Below, piece after piece: positions 24,447 through 36,778 of a stretch of DNA of 64,000 nucleotides; the stretch's first letter is position 1; each line of letters starts with the position of its first letter. The notes beneath the pieces are model-generated. The model had not been told where the DNA came from. It saw nothing but the letters and a program-made list of their open reading frames with translations, and made no database searches. The stretch is taken from contig NC_092048.1 of assembly GCF_003086295.3 (NCBI RefSeq), positions 39,122,425 through 39,186,424 of the forward strand, read 5' to 3'. The DNA is from Arachis hypogaea. Lineage: Eukaryota > Streptophyta > Magnoliopsida > Fabales > Fabaceae. Position numbers and translations under genes: made by a program.

Positions 24447-25047
24447 TAGCTAATATTTTATTATTATTATTATAAGGAATATAGATGTACATATATGTAT
24501 TTTGTAACTTACAGTATAAAGATGAATGAGATTTTACTTTCCCAATTGTAGCACTTAATTACTTTGATAGGAAATCCTAGACATCCTGTATGCATATGTA
24601 GTTATGTATGCATATGTAGTTATGTATGCATATGTAGTAAAAATTATCTTTGAAAAATTATGAATTATTGATTTTTATTTCCTCCATCAATGATTGAGAT
24701 GTACCATATACTATACTTTAAACAAGCTAAATCCAATATGGTTAATGCGTTATTTGGTCCCAGTATGCATAATTGAATATCCAAAACACGTTAATGGTTA
24801 AATATTCAAAAAAGTAGAAAATTTGTAACCACAATCTCAATATATCTATTCCTAAACTATCTCCTTTTTAACACCCTTTATTTCTATTTTCTCTTCCTTT
24901 ATTTACTTAAACCACAATCTCAATATATCTATATTGTGTAATCCTTCTTTTCATTTATTCATGGTTTTATTACATACAATGAGAGTTGTCTTGCCATGGA
25001 ATTGCAACATGGAGAAGTCGTGGAAAAGGTCAAACTCAAAAAGTGAT
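24447..25047. other. intergenic DNA between J-domain locus and PPCS
   Basis: AT-rich. It contains an 18-base tandem repeat at 24587-24637 (TGTATGCATATGTAGTTA, about 2.8 copies) and a repeated phrase CCACAATCTCAATATATCTAT at 24830 and 24912. The last 200 bases are the 3' flank of PPCS. Confidence 0.6.
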
Positions 25048-26356
25048 TCACCTCATTCTCTTCGAATCCTCAATGTAAGCTGAATGTCTCTGAGAAAGAA
25101 GCTTAATGAGGGGATTCTCTACATCATCATCAGCCTTACTCTTATCTCGTTGAACCGTAATCTTGTCGTCAATGGTGACAACCACCACTTGCTCTTTGCG
25201 CGTGGAGAGCTCGTTCGCAACAACAGCATGCATATTGTACTTCTCGAGAGCACCCCGCGCCTTTTTTATAAGAATGTTTGAATCTGTCTCTAACTGTTAA
25301 CCAGGGAGGAAAGGTAAGTCTATTACAATATCACTCCAAAAAATTATAAAGACCAAATATCCAACCCATCAATACCTTGAAAGATATGCAAAAAGCAACG
25401 GGTGCCCAATCTTTCCTAAGCACTGATAGCATCTTTGGCACTTGAACAAGTTTCACATCCAAGATGTGAGATCCAGATTGAATTTTATGTTCTACCTGCA
25501 TAGGATAAATATATAGCAAGTAGATATTACCAAGTCAAATATATTTTATGAATTGAGGTGTTTTAATTTCAAGATCCTAGCTTTGCAGAGCAATTTTCAC
25601 GATGATCATCAATCTCAAAATAACCCTTAAATAGTTTCGATGATTCAATAAATGTTTTTCTGCTTATACTTTTCAGTTTTCACAATCTAAGCAGGACTAA
25701 TTAAGTTATACAGTGTTATCTGTATGCTAATTCTCTAAATAATAACTAACTCTAGCACAGATGTTGAAATTGACATGGTTAATATTCTTGTATCTTAACA
25801 TATTACAAAATCATTCAAGCCAAAATTGAAGTTAATAAGGGATGAAACTTTCATGGAAAGAAGAATCAACATATCAATTTTATACCATGTCCTTCCAAGG
25901 AACATAAAAGTCAGATACTGCAGCAGCAAGAAAGAACATTGCACGTGGGCCAATATCCTTCATTGGCTTTGAAATTATTTGCAGCATCTACAAAATAAAA
26001 AACATATTTATCAATGATCAATTTGTGCCAAGATATATAATTATTAAACACTTAAAGTTAAGCTACAAAATAACAAGTGGCTCTAACAATCTGATGAACC
26101 CATGGAAATGAAAAATAAAAAATAAACAAATTATTGCTGGCAAACACCAAGAGAGGAAGAAACTATATACACCACGTAACAGATTGCGCTGTATTTTTTT
26201 ACATGAAATTAATACAAAGAAATTATAGTGAAGTGAAGCTAACCTGAAGATACTCAAATATAGTGCTGAAGGGAAGCTTTAACAGGAGACCACTATTCAC
26301 TGCCTGCAATAGTATGATATCATAGTAAGGCTATACTTATTAACAAAGACAAAATG

Positions 26357-26395
<39 letters not shown>

Positions 26396-27716
26396 CGATG
26401 AAATGACAAAATCTTAGCTACAGATCATACAGCATGATGATCCACGATAGCGGTCTTCACTGCTTTAGAATAAGCCTCACCGACTGAAGTATATAACAGC
26501 ATTCAGCAAAATGCAGAAAACCCATATGTTTGAATAAAACAGCAAAATAAGATGAAATGAAGTGGGCATGCAAAATAACATCATTACAAAATATCCAATT
26601 AAGTATCACTTTGAGTGGTCTTCATCTAAAGACAAGATTAAAAAGCAAAAAAATTGCATTATATGATGAAATTATATATATGATGGAATTTTGTCAGCCT
26701 TTAGCGAATCAAGATAAAAATTAAGAATCTTCTAGAGGAAGAAGAGGGGAAAAAACTTACAAGGCACTTAACATCATTGTTTTATACAACTAACGACCTA
26801 CATGATCAAGTCTTTTATTTCAGTTTATCACAATTTTTAGTGCAAATTCTAATGTGAAGCATCGCCTAGTAGAGTTATTGGATCATTTTATTTATATTCT
26901 TTTCCTTCCCTTTTTTAATGGTACAAGAAGAGGATGAAGCAGAAACCAAAGACCTTGAATGTTTAATCCTTCGGTGGCCTCAAAGCAATCAAGTAAGGGA
27001 TCATCAGGAAGGGATCTACAGAATGGCTGAAAACTTCCTCTGAACAAGAGTTACAGGTAGTAAGCAACAACACACAAAAAACAAACATAAAAGAAGGATA
27101 CACAGAAAAATTCACCTCCGGTACAAGAAGATCACAGCATATCCTGCCTTCAGAAAATACCTACACTCAACACAATCAGCAACATTGTATTCATTCCCCT
27201 CCAAGAGATCACCAAACAAATATCCAAGAAAAAGTTTCATTGACAAGAACAAGAACAAGAGCAAGTGCAAGAACAAATACTCAGTGGATGTGGCTCCCCT
27301 ATGACCTGAACTAAAGTTGTCAACATAGCGAACGCACCGCTGCTCCAATGGAGCAGTGGTGCCACCAGAAGTCACACAAACAATTCTCTTACCTATCCCA
27401 TTTTCTGTGAAGGCAACAACAACAACAACAAAAATCCACCACACATTATGCAGGGCAAGCATAAAAAAACACAAAAGGAGAAATGCCAATAAAAGAAAGC
27501 ATAATTTTTAATGGTTTAGAACACAATACAATACGATACAAAAGAGTGTCACTGTCACAATCACTTGCCTGAAGATAAAGAATTCAGCTGAATGAAGTGA
27601 TTCAATTTCTGAATGATATCATTCCTATTCTGGAGAGGTGGAGCAGAATCAAAGAACGCTTTGACTTGTGAATCAAGGGTTTGCTCAGTATCTTGGGATC
27701 CATTTGGTGCATCCAT
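25048..27716 (-). CDS. PPCS: phosphopantothenate-cysteine ligase (CoaB-type), nine exons, intact
   Basis: This enzyme joins cysteine to 4'-phosphopantothenate, the second step of coenzyme A synthesis from pantothenate. Exons on the minus strand: 27716-27569, 27404-27281, 27160-27116, 27039-26954, 26483-26431, 26303-26244, 25987-25886, 25495-25376, 25293-25048. They total 984 bases, 327 residues, without a stop or frame slip. Family motifs: [14 protein letters not shown] and NFSSGHRGA near the N-terminus (residues about 55-90), [17 protein letters not shown] (about 170-186), [20 protein letters not shown], and [20 protein letters not shown] towards the C-terminus. No plastid leader is evident, fitting the cytosolic eukaryotic type. 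Start MDAPNGSQ is the first ATG. Introns are GT-AG except intron 1, which uses GC-AG. Confidence 0.95.
26357..26393 (+). repeat. poly-A run in a PPCS intron
   Basis: Thirty-seven A residues in the intron between the 26483-26431 and 26303-26244 exons; a poly-T tract in the transcript sense. Confidence 0.95.
27563..27568 (-). other. GC-type 5' splice site, PPCS intron 1
   Basis: The exon ends CTTCAG and the intron starts GCAAGT, the standard context of rare GC-AG introns. The reading frame joins correctly to the exon at 27404 only with this junction. Confidence 0.8.
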
Positions 27717-28267
27717 CTGAAACAATTACACCCACAATGTCATTTATCATTCAAACCCATGAGAGATAAAGCAGAAGGAATTAGAAAAGTAAAATATATA
27801 ACCAAAAAAAAATCAATTTTTTTGGGTGCTCAGGATAGAATATCTAACCTTGAAGGAAAGACTTTCAGATTTGGGGGTTATTATTCGCACAAATGAAATT
27901 CAAAATTAGTTAGTTAGGGAGAAGAATCAGAATCTTACTGTTGCATGTTTATGAAGCGATTGGGTTCAAGTTTTATATAATCCAAACTTTCAGGAAGAAA
28001 TAGTTTTGATTAATAGCCGACAATTGGTCCATGAAGATTAAGATTAGCGTGGTGTTTGGAGAGCAAAGGAATTAGATTCTCTCAAGAATTCGGAACCCCA
28101 CCTTAAATTATGACTGGGTCCATTTTCTGCACCCATACCCGACCCCTCACTCGATAATATCCAAACAGTTCGGGCCAATTTTAAACCGGGTCTTAACAAT
28201 AAATTGAACCAGAAATTGAAGATGAATAGATGATGAAAGCAGCAGTCAGCAAATGGATAGATATTAA

Positions 28268-29359
28268 TAGGGGTGTACATGGCCCAGCCTGGTCTGGCCC
28301 GGCTCCGAACACTTTAGGAGCTAATTTAGTGTGATTTCATTGGGTCTAAGTTCGGGTAAGGGTCTCAAAAATAGATCCGGTCATTATTTCGGGTCGGGTC
28401 CGGGCCATATCTCGGGTTACCCGAACTCGGCCCGGTCATCATACACAATTAATATTTTGTGTTATTAGGCTGCGTTTGTTTACAGAGACAGGACACTGAG
28501 ACAGGGACACAGAGACACAAAATTGTGTTTGGCAGAGGAGACATGGACAGAGACAGTGTGTCCAGAGACACTAAATTAGTGTATTTTGTGTCCATCCTGA
28601 CAGGAAGGACACGGAGACACTAATAAGGGACACAACTTATTTTTTATTTTTTCTTTCTTTATTTTTGTTAATTTTTCATAATTATATATTTTATTATTAT
28701 ATTTTTCATCTCAAATTTTTTGAATGAAAAAAATGAGAATAAATTGGATTTTCATAATTTGTTCTAGTTTATCACCAAACAGAATACAAGAACACAAAAT
28801 TTTGTGTCTCTGTCCATCAGTGTCTTGTCCTGTCCTGTTCTCAGTATCTTGTCCTATCCTGTTCTCGAAAACAAACGCAGCCTTAGTGATGGATGATGGC
28901 TATTCTTATGTGGAATTTAAATATTGTAAACCTTAATATTTTGTGCTATTAGTCATTATAAGATTATAAGTTAATGTTTTATGTTTAAAATGTATAAGAC
29001 TTTAGACTAATGCATAATATTGTGTTATTTGTATTGATTTAAATATTTGGTGTTATTAGACAATATTAGTATTGATTATGGTTTTGCTTTAATTTTAAAG
29101 AAGGATTGGTTCTTGTTATATTTTTTTAAGTGAATTTTACTATGTGAATTGTGAAATAATGGTTGGAGATTAGGTGATTTTTACATGCTAAAGACTCGAT
29201 TTTCACCCGATTTTTATCCGGTTTTCACCCGGCCCGAAGGTGCGTAGGTTTCATCGGGTCTAAGATAGGGTTAAGGTCTAAAAATTAGGCCCGGTCTATA
29301 TTTCGGATCGGGTCTAAGTTAAGTCAAACCCGGTATGGCCCGATCCATGTACACCCCTA
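28268..29359. mobile_element. hAT-type MITE with nested MITE
   Basis: Ends TAGGGGTGTACATGG and CCATGTACACCCCTA form a terminal inverted repeat, and the flanking eight bases GATATTAA (28260-28267 and 29360-29367) are an exact duplication, so hAT-type. Subterminal CCCGG-rich words (GGGTCGGGTCCGGGCC) repeat at both ends. No transposase. It has itself received the insertion at 28468-28882. It lies about 550 bases upstream of the PPCS start codon. Confidence 0.9.
28468..28882. mobile_element. PIF/Harbinger-type (Tourist-like) MITE
   Basis: A 415-base element with ends GGCTGCGTTTGTTT and AAACAAACGCAGCC and a TTA duplication on both sides (28465-28467, 28883-28885), as expected for PIF/Harbinger MITEs. 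GAGACA/TGTCTC-rich subterminal repeats occur at both ends. It is nested inside the hAT MITE and so is the younger insertion. Confidence 0.88.
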
Positions 29360-29367
29360 GATATTAA

Positions 29368-30845
29368 GGCATTGTTCGGATCCAAAATGAAAAATAAAAA
29401 AAAATGAAAAAAAAGTTAATTTTTTTGTTTGTTGTTTGGATAAAAAAAATGAATAAAATTTTTTTTTATTTGAATGAAAGGAAAAAAAAGAAAAAAAATT
29501 ATATTAAAATAAAATTAAATTACTACATTTACCTATATTATATATAAATTATAATTTATTAATATATTCAAGTTATTTTTTTAATAGAAAAGGTCATTCA
29601 AATTGTATTTTAAGATTTTAATATATTATTTTTGTTAATAATAATACTTTTTTTGAAGTTATCCTCTTTTAAATGTGGTAAACAAAAAGATGTATTATTA
29701 TTTTTTAAATATATATAATAGTAAATAATTTTATAAAAGACTAATAAAAATTATTCATAGATTATATCATTAATTTTTTAATTATATTTAAAAAAAAGAT
29801 GAAGTTTGGTGATGCTGTAAAACTGGAAAGAACATAATAGATGAATTTTTAGATTTGGAAAAAAAGTAAAATGGAGAATTTTGATTTTTTTTATTAAGTA
29901 GAGTACAAATTTATAGTTGCATCGTTATTTTATTCTTCTTCGTTAATTTTTATCTCACAGTTGAGGAAAAAAGTTTTGCGTGGATCCCACTCTACTTTTT
30001 TCTTTTTTTGTCTTCTTTGGTCATCCAAACAATAAAAAATTTGATTTTTCACCCATTTTCTTTCTCTATATTTTCTTTCCTTTCATATTTCTTTAAACCA
30101 AACAGTGTATAAGACTATGTTTATTTAAAGGAAAAATAGAAAGAAAGAATAGGGAGGAAAGGAAATGAGAAGAAAAATGATTATTCATTGTTTGGTTAAG
30201 GAGAAAAATTAGAGAAGAAGAAAAAAGAACAGAAAAAATTAGTGAGACCCACTAATTTTTTTTTCAATATTAAAAAGAAAAAAGAGAAAAAACTTATTTT
30301 TTTCTATACTTCTAATATTATTCTTTATTTTTTTTTTCAATATATTTTATAATACAAGAGTAAGATTGTCTTTTTATAACATTTCTTTCCTTCTTATTTT
30401 TCTTCCATTCAAATACATCTAAAGAAAATAAAAATCCACTCAATTTCTTTCCTTTTCTTTTTTTCCTTTCTATTTCCTTTCTTCTTATTTCTTTCCTTAC
30501 AAATAAAAATCCCTCAATTTAATAGAAATGATTTAGTGATATCAACTATCATTCATACCAAAAGATCAAAGCAAAAATTTTGCTCAAGGGACAGGAACAA
30601 CTTTGGCGAACAACAACAGCGACAGAAATAACTGGCGATGGTGAGGTGTAACGAAGGCGACAATGGTGATGGGAGGTAGAACAAATCAATGTGGCGATGG
30701 GAAGTGAAACAAATCGAGGCGGTGATGGTGAGGAACAGATCACGATGGCTATGGCGAGGAGGAACAGAGAGGCAGCAACATAAATAACTGGCGATGGTGA
30801 GGCGTAACGGAGGCAACGATAGCGATGGGAGGCAGAACAAATTGA
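29368..30845. other. intergenic DNA, AT-rich then purine-biased
   Basis: 29370-30120 and 30100-30510 look like two adjacent low-complexity MITE-like units: each starts and ends with mirrored words (CATTGTTCGGATCC... / ...CCAAACAGTGTATAAG, and GTTTATTTAAAGGAAA... / ...CCTTTCTATTTCC). They cannot be delimited with confidence. 30590-30845 is GC-richer with a repeated GGCGATGGTGAGG word and continues after the LTR at 35081. Confidence 0.45.
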
Positions 30846-32599
30846 TGCGGTGTAAATCCCGTAAAATTAGCGAAAAATTAATCAATAAATTCATTTTTAA
30901 TAAAAAATTAGAAATACGAATTTTATAGTTTAATTGGATAGAGCTAATTAAAATAAGAATTTTGACACTAATTTTAAAGAATTTGACCCAAGATTAGGCC
31001 AAACGGGTCGAATCGATCGAACCGGGCCCTTAGGACAAAACCCACTCACTTAAACAAAAGAGCTTAGCTCATTTGTCTTCTTCATTTGCATGCAAAACGC
31101 AGAACTCATCCAAGGAGGGCGGAGAACATTCTTCCATAGCCAAACCCTCACTCACATTATCAAACCCACATAACTCTTCACTTCGAGCTCTGATCGCAGC
31201 ACCATTTGCGGCCACGTGACCGCGACATCGAGCTTTACAAAGCCCAATACATTGTAGGATAAGGAAGTCATGTTTTCTTCCTCATTTTCCTCATTTCCAA
31301 TTTCAAAATTTATAAGCAAAGATATTGAAAATTGTTAAATTTCGGTTTTTAGGTTCGAATTAGCTTGAGAAAAATGCTTAATCTTGCTTAATTGGTGCTT
31401 GAGTAAGGTGATAATCGTAGAACCCTAGTTAACTCATTGATTTTGTATTTTGGGTATACATATGTGAAAATGTGTATTAGGTTTGTATATATGAAAATTG
31501 GAGTTTGATTGTGAACATTGGAGTCTTGGTGGAACTTTGGATGTCATTGCTTTGGATCCTTAGGGCTGAGTTTTGAACCTTTTGGTGATGCTTTTAGGTT
31601 ATACGAGGAAATCGGCTAAGGTATGGTTTAGGTTTCTCGTATTTAGTATATAATGTCTTGTGAAAACTTAGGCTAGAGGGCCATAGGATAGGTTGGAATG
31701 ATTAAGTATGTTGTATGCTTAGTACTTGTGATAATGATTGATGATATGGATTGAGCATGTGTTGGAGATCATTGTTATGGTAGAAATAGGATGCTAAATA
31801 GAGATTGAATAATGATTTACTAGTTGATGGTATTGAATTATGCAAGTAACATAGATTGTTGATAATATTGTTGATTAAAGTGAGAAATTTAGGTGTGAAA
31901 TTGTGTAATATTGAAGTATGATTGATTGTGGTATGATGTGAGAATTTAGTGCTGTATTGGTATGCTATGATATGTTGCTGTGCTGAATATATGTATAGGA
32001 GGTTGGATTTGAGTTTGGGTTTTAATGAAAATTGAGGTTTGAGGTTTTTATGTAAAATAGATTTTTGGCTGAACTTTGGCGAGCCATAACTTGGCTTCTA
32101 GATCTCTAAAGCATTTCAAACCTATTTCATATGAAAATTGAGTCTGTGAAGTTTACGCCGTTCGAAGAACGGATGAAAAATGTTTTAAAACAAAAAAGTT
32201 ATGCGCATCAAAAGTTTGGTATGTAAAGCTGAAATTCTACAGACTTAACCATTTTTTAACTAATCTGCAATGTATGCGTACACGGTCCCTCTATACACGG
32301 ATGTTTGATTCTGTCCAGCGTACCTGCGTACGTGGACGAGGTAATGCATATGCATGATGGGCAAATTTCACCCACACACGTACACGTGGTCCACATATAT
32401 GCGTGACCCCTGTTTTCAGCAAATGGGATTTTAGTGTTTTAAACATGATTTTAAACCTCTAAACCTCTAATTTCATTCTTTTAACCCTAGATCTTAGTAG
32501 TATGCCTAGTAACAAGATGAAGCTAGAAATAGGTGGTAACTTGGAGATGAAGAAAGTTTGAGAAGTGATGATTTAGATATGAGGAGATAGGTTGTATAA

Positions 32600-32602
<3 letters not shown>

Positions 32603-32658
<56 letters not shown>
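32603..32658. repeat. (TA)28 microsatellite
   Basis: Uninterrupted TA run within the probable solo LTR. Confidence 0.95.
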
Positions 32659-32661
<3 letters not shown>

Positions 32662-33032
32662 TTACACTTCTTATATTATAAGCCTGATTAAAGAAAGGAA
32701 TAAAAGTTACATTTGAGCAATCTTTCTTTAAAGTGCGACCCCAAGAGATGGTAGAATGTGAGGATCCCCTTCTTTGTTCCTCCTGGTATTGTACAATCGC
32801 CCCCAACGAGATGGTGGGAGGTTAGGATCCCCTCCTTTATCCCTCTTGGGGATATGAGAACGTACATCCTGGGTAGACGCAAGGGTTGTGGTTTCACCCC
32901 ACTTGCTCTAAGTTGATTAGTATAGATGCTCCCCAGGTAGATGCAAGGATGTAGTTTGCCCCACTTGCTCCGGGTTATGATGAACTATGTATAAAACTGC
33001 AAATTTATGATATATAAGTAAAGTTATGCCTA

Positions 33033-34741
33033 TAATGAATGATTATGAATGAATATGAATCAAATAAGGCTTATGCACTTATGTTATATGAGATACGAGT
33101 GTCCCTGGGTAAAGTCCTGTGGCTTGCCACCACGTGTTCCAAGTTAAAACTCGATACTCTGCTGACCCTATGACGTAAGAGGTGACTGGGCACTTATAAA
33201 TTCTTGGAAAGGTTAACCCCCATTGAGCAATTTTATATATATGAGAAAAAGCTATGCATAGACTCTTGGGGATGCGTGTCGGGAGATAGTCTAGGGTTTA
33301 GCAGCTGGACTTGTCGGGTTGGCTTGATAACCGACAGATGAGACTTATCAGCCACATGACCAGCATGCATCATATGCATATTGTTTGAATTGCTTGCTTG
33401 TGCATTAATTGGGATTGCCTAAGTGATTATAATATGTTATTTGTTATATTTGCTATCTGTATTACTTGTATTCTACTTGTGTTTGCCATTGTTTGCTTGT
33501 CTGTCTATGCAATTTCTTCGGAGTTGGAGGAACGGAGGAAAGGCGGAGAGATTGAATGTTTTAGTTTGGATTTGGTTAAGTTAGAAGCTTAGAGGACCAC
33601 CCGTTTATGATTTTTGTTTTAACTCTTTAAGTTTTATAATCTGAGTGTCGGTGTTTTAGGATTGCCTCTAGCTTTCCCAGGACCTTATATCTTATGTATG
33701 CGACACCTTTACCATGTTGAGAACCCCCAGTTCTCATCCCATACAAAATTGTTGTTTTTCAGATGCAGGTCGAGATGCACCTCGCTAGGCGTCTGGAGTT
33801 CTCTGCAGCGAAGTGGGCTATTCGGGATTCTACTTTTGTTCTATTTTGTTATATCTATATGTATAGACTCTCCCTATGTATATATGCTTTACTGTTGCAC
33901 CTCATAGAGGTTTATAGAGAACTAAAGTTACTTTTAATTAACCTCAGTGCCATTAGTCATGATTATGAAATGATTATAAATGAATATAAATGAAATGAGG
34001 CCTATGCACTTATGTTATCTGAGATACGAGTGTTCCTAGGTAAAGTACCATGGCTTGCCACCACGTGTTCTAGGTTGAAACTCGATACTCTGTTGACCCT
34101 ACGACGTAAGAGATGACCGGACACTTATAAATTTCCGAAAAGGTTAACCCCCATTGAGAAATTTTATATATGAGAAAAAAACTATGCATAGACTCTTGGG
34201 GATGTGCGTCAGGGGACAGTCCATGGTTTAGCAGCCGAACTTATCGAGTTAGCTTGATAACCGATAGATAAGAATCATCAGCCACACGACAGGCATGCAT
34301 CATATGCATATTATTTGAATTGCTTGCTTGTGCATTAATTGGGATTGCCTAAGTGATTATAATATGCTATTTGTTATATTTGCTATCTGTATTACTTGTA
34401 TTCTATCTGTGTTTGCCATTGTCTGCTTGTCTGTTTGTGCAATTCCATCGGAGTTGGAGGAACGGAGAAAAGGCGGAGAGATTGAGGGTTTTAGTTCGGA
34501 TTTGTTTAAGTTAGAACCTTAGAGGACCAACCGTTTATGGTTTTTGTTTTATTGTTTTTCAGATGCAGGTCGAGATGCACCTCGCTAGACGTCTGGAGTT
34601 CTCCACAGCGAATTGGGCTATTTGGGATTCTACTTTTGTTCTATTTTGTTATGTCTATATGTATAGACTCTCCCTATGTATATATGCTTTACTGTTGCAC
34701 CTCATAGAGGTTTATGGAGAACTAGGGTTACTTTTACGAAT
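33033..34741. repeat. tandem duplication inside the LTR
   Basis: Unit 1 (about 33033-33957) and unit 2 (about 33958-34741) align throughout: GAGATACGAGTG, CTTGCCACCACGTGTTC, AAACTCGATACTCTG, GACTCTTGGGGATG, TGGGATTGCCTAAGTGATTA, TGCAGGTCGAGATGCACCTC. Unit 2 lacks about 150 bases present at 33618-33760 of unit 1. Matching small frames in both (33398-33592 and 34328-34522) are by-products of the duplication; I see no sign that they are genes. Confidence 0.85.
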
Positions 34742-35080
34742 TTTGAGTTATGGTTCCTTATATGTATATATATGATTATTCTCTGGGCAGCCTTAGCTTC
34801 GCAGGCTAAGTTCGGAGCTTGATATTTTGTACTTTTGACCCTTTACTCTTGCTTTTATATATATGTTTATGAGCCTTAGCTTTCTTCGTACGCACGTAAT
34901 CCTTTATCGTGAGCATTGCACTTTTAATTTTACGATTTTGTTTTACCTATTTTTCAAGGCTCTTAGTATACTACATTCTTTCGACTATTACACGTATATA
35001 TATTTTATTTTAGAGGTCGTAATACCACACCACCTTTTTTTACGACTTAAGCATAAAGCTCTGTGTGGTAGGGTGTTACA

Positions 35081-36191
35081 TGTGGTGGTGGAAAGCGGAG
35101 CAAATCGAGGCAGTGATGGTAAGGAACAGATCACGATGGCTATGGAGAGGTAGAACAGAGGCGGCATTGGGAGCAAATCAGCGCCGTGAGTTTCTTCTAT
35201 CTATCTCAATGGCAGCAACGAAAGCAGATCTGACGTTGTGGCATGGAGAGGCACAACCACGATAGTGACTTTAGTTACCAGTGAGAAGAAGAAGAGGAAA
35301 AAATGGTGTCTGGTGACATGGTGTTATGAATGGTGATGAAAAAGAAGAAATGGATGGTTGGATGCATTGTGATGATGATGAAGAAGAAGTACCAAATGAA
35401 AGTGGCTTGCTTTGGGATCTGGCTGGTGTGGAAGTCCTTATTTGTTCTCTTTGGGCCGAGTCGGATGACCCAAACATTTACCTTGACCCAGTGTGATTGG
35501 GTCCAAACCAGTTCTTCAAGCAGGCTAGATTTTGTGCAGCCCTAGAATAATAGTTAAACAATATTTCATTATTAAAAATTAGTTATTAAATTAATTATTA
35601 TATATTTATATATGTTAATATATATTTTTTAATTAAATAATTATTGTTAAAATAATTAAATCTATTATAATAAATAATTAAATTTGAAATAAATAAATAA
35701 ATAATTAAATTTATTGTAATAAATATTTAGCCAGATTGTTAGATTTAGATGTCGGATGATAGATACACATACACCCATTCAAGTTGGTGACTTCCAAACA
35801 CACCTCAACTTCTAACATTAATTGTTTATTAGAATAAATTACCATTTGTACCTATGAAAGATACAGACACTAACAAATGTACCCATATAAGAAAGAAATG
35901 ACGATTATAACCACAGAAGATGGCCTCCATGTGCCAAGAGTATCCAGACGTTGATTACACAATTAGTCCGTTAGTTTCCGAACCTACGTGGCAACAAAAA
36001 CCTCCTAAACCTATTTACGTGTGTTGTTACTTTGACATGTGAGTGTTTTAGAGCCAAGTAATACAAAGATTCAAACCCTAGCATCCCTTTCTTCTCCATT
36101 TTGACCTTTGCCCTAGAAATTGACAACATTGCATTTTGCGTTGGTCCTAAAATATGAACTGTAGTAGAAGACAACCCTTTAACCCCGAGAG
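35081..36191. other. intergenic DNA up to MULE A
   Basis: 35081-35540 is GC-richer host sequence continuing from 30845, without a recognisable frame. 35540-35740 is AT-rich. From about 35830 the sequence reads AAATTACCATTTGTACC and later ACGTGGCAACAAAAACCTCC. This resembles the outer region of a MULE and may be the left end of MULE A, but no matching right end was found. Confidence 0.4.
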
Positions 36192-36760
36192 ATGTCTCTG
36201 CGCAAATTTAACTTGGCTACAAGTAATGCAAGTTGCAACAACGCTTTGAGTTCAAAGAAGAAGAAGGAAAAAAAAACTTGACGGGAGATGCTTCTGTGGG
36301 CTGGAGGTTCCGTTGATGGAGTCCGGCATGATGACAAATCCAAATAGATGGTTCATCCGATGTCCTCTTTGGAAGGTAATGGATATGCTTTTATTTTTTT
36401 TGTGAAAGTTCTCCTTTTTTGTTTTTTGAATTTCAATTGATACTGGGGTGGGTATATATGTTGATGTTCCAGGTAAGAGACTACAAATATTTTGTGTGGG
36501 TGGATGAGATCGAAGAAGGTTGGGAGGGTCTGGCAAAATCATTAGTTAAAAGAAATATGGAGCTTTCTCATGCGAGACAAGAAGATGGGTTGATAATTAT
36601 TACAGTTGGAGTAGAGAATCATGAGGTTTTATCGATGATGACAAGGAAGATAAAAAAAGTTAAGGCTAAAGTTAAGAGGAGTAGATTGTTGCTTGCAATC
36701 TTGGCCTTGGGGGTGATGTTTTGTGTATCTTGTAACTTGTATTTAGTAATCAAAATATAG
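36192..36760 (+). pseudogene. GRF zinc-finger/transmembrane protein gene of MULE A, broken
   Basis: A candidate start at 36192 (MSLRKFNLATSN) leads through a Lys-rich run into a frame slip in an A-run near 36268-36276. Then comes the GRF-type finger RCFCGLEVPL...NPNRWFIRCPLW. Exon 1 ends at 36375 (GTAATG donor). Exon 2 (36473-36760) continues DYKYFVWVDEIEEGWEG, a basic helical part and a C-terminal membrane segment (LLLAILALGVMFCVSCNLYL). The fourth zinc ligand, Cys in GRF B, is Tyr here (DYKYF). It lies convergent to the MURA gene that ends 19 bases downstream. Confidence 0.75.
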
Positions 36761-36778
36761 GAAATTTATATTTTGAGA

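Larger units (their letters stand above)
30851..35080. mobile_element. probable 4.2-kb solo LTR
   Basis: Begins TGTAAATCCCG and ends GGGTGTTACA (TG...CA), with no primer site, polypurine tract, gag or pol between. The flanks are TGCGG (30846-30850) and TGTGG (35081-35085), a 5-bp duplication with one change. The host sequence on both sides is of the same kind (GGTGATGGTGAGGAACAGATC at 30721 and a near copy at 35110), consistent with insertion into one locus. A single LTR of this size fits a large Ty3-type family reduced by LTR-LTR recombination. It holds a TA microsatellite, a GTAC/ACACG-rich part (32270-32410) and a large internal duplication. Confidence 0.6.

Noticed and set aside
33398..34522. 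Two similar small proteins in tandem (64 residues each)
   Set aside because: They lie in a duplicated segment of a probable LTR, lack domains and continue into non-coding LTR sequence.
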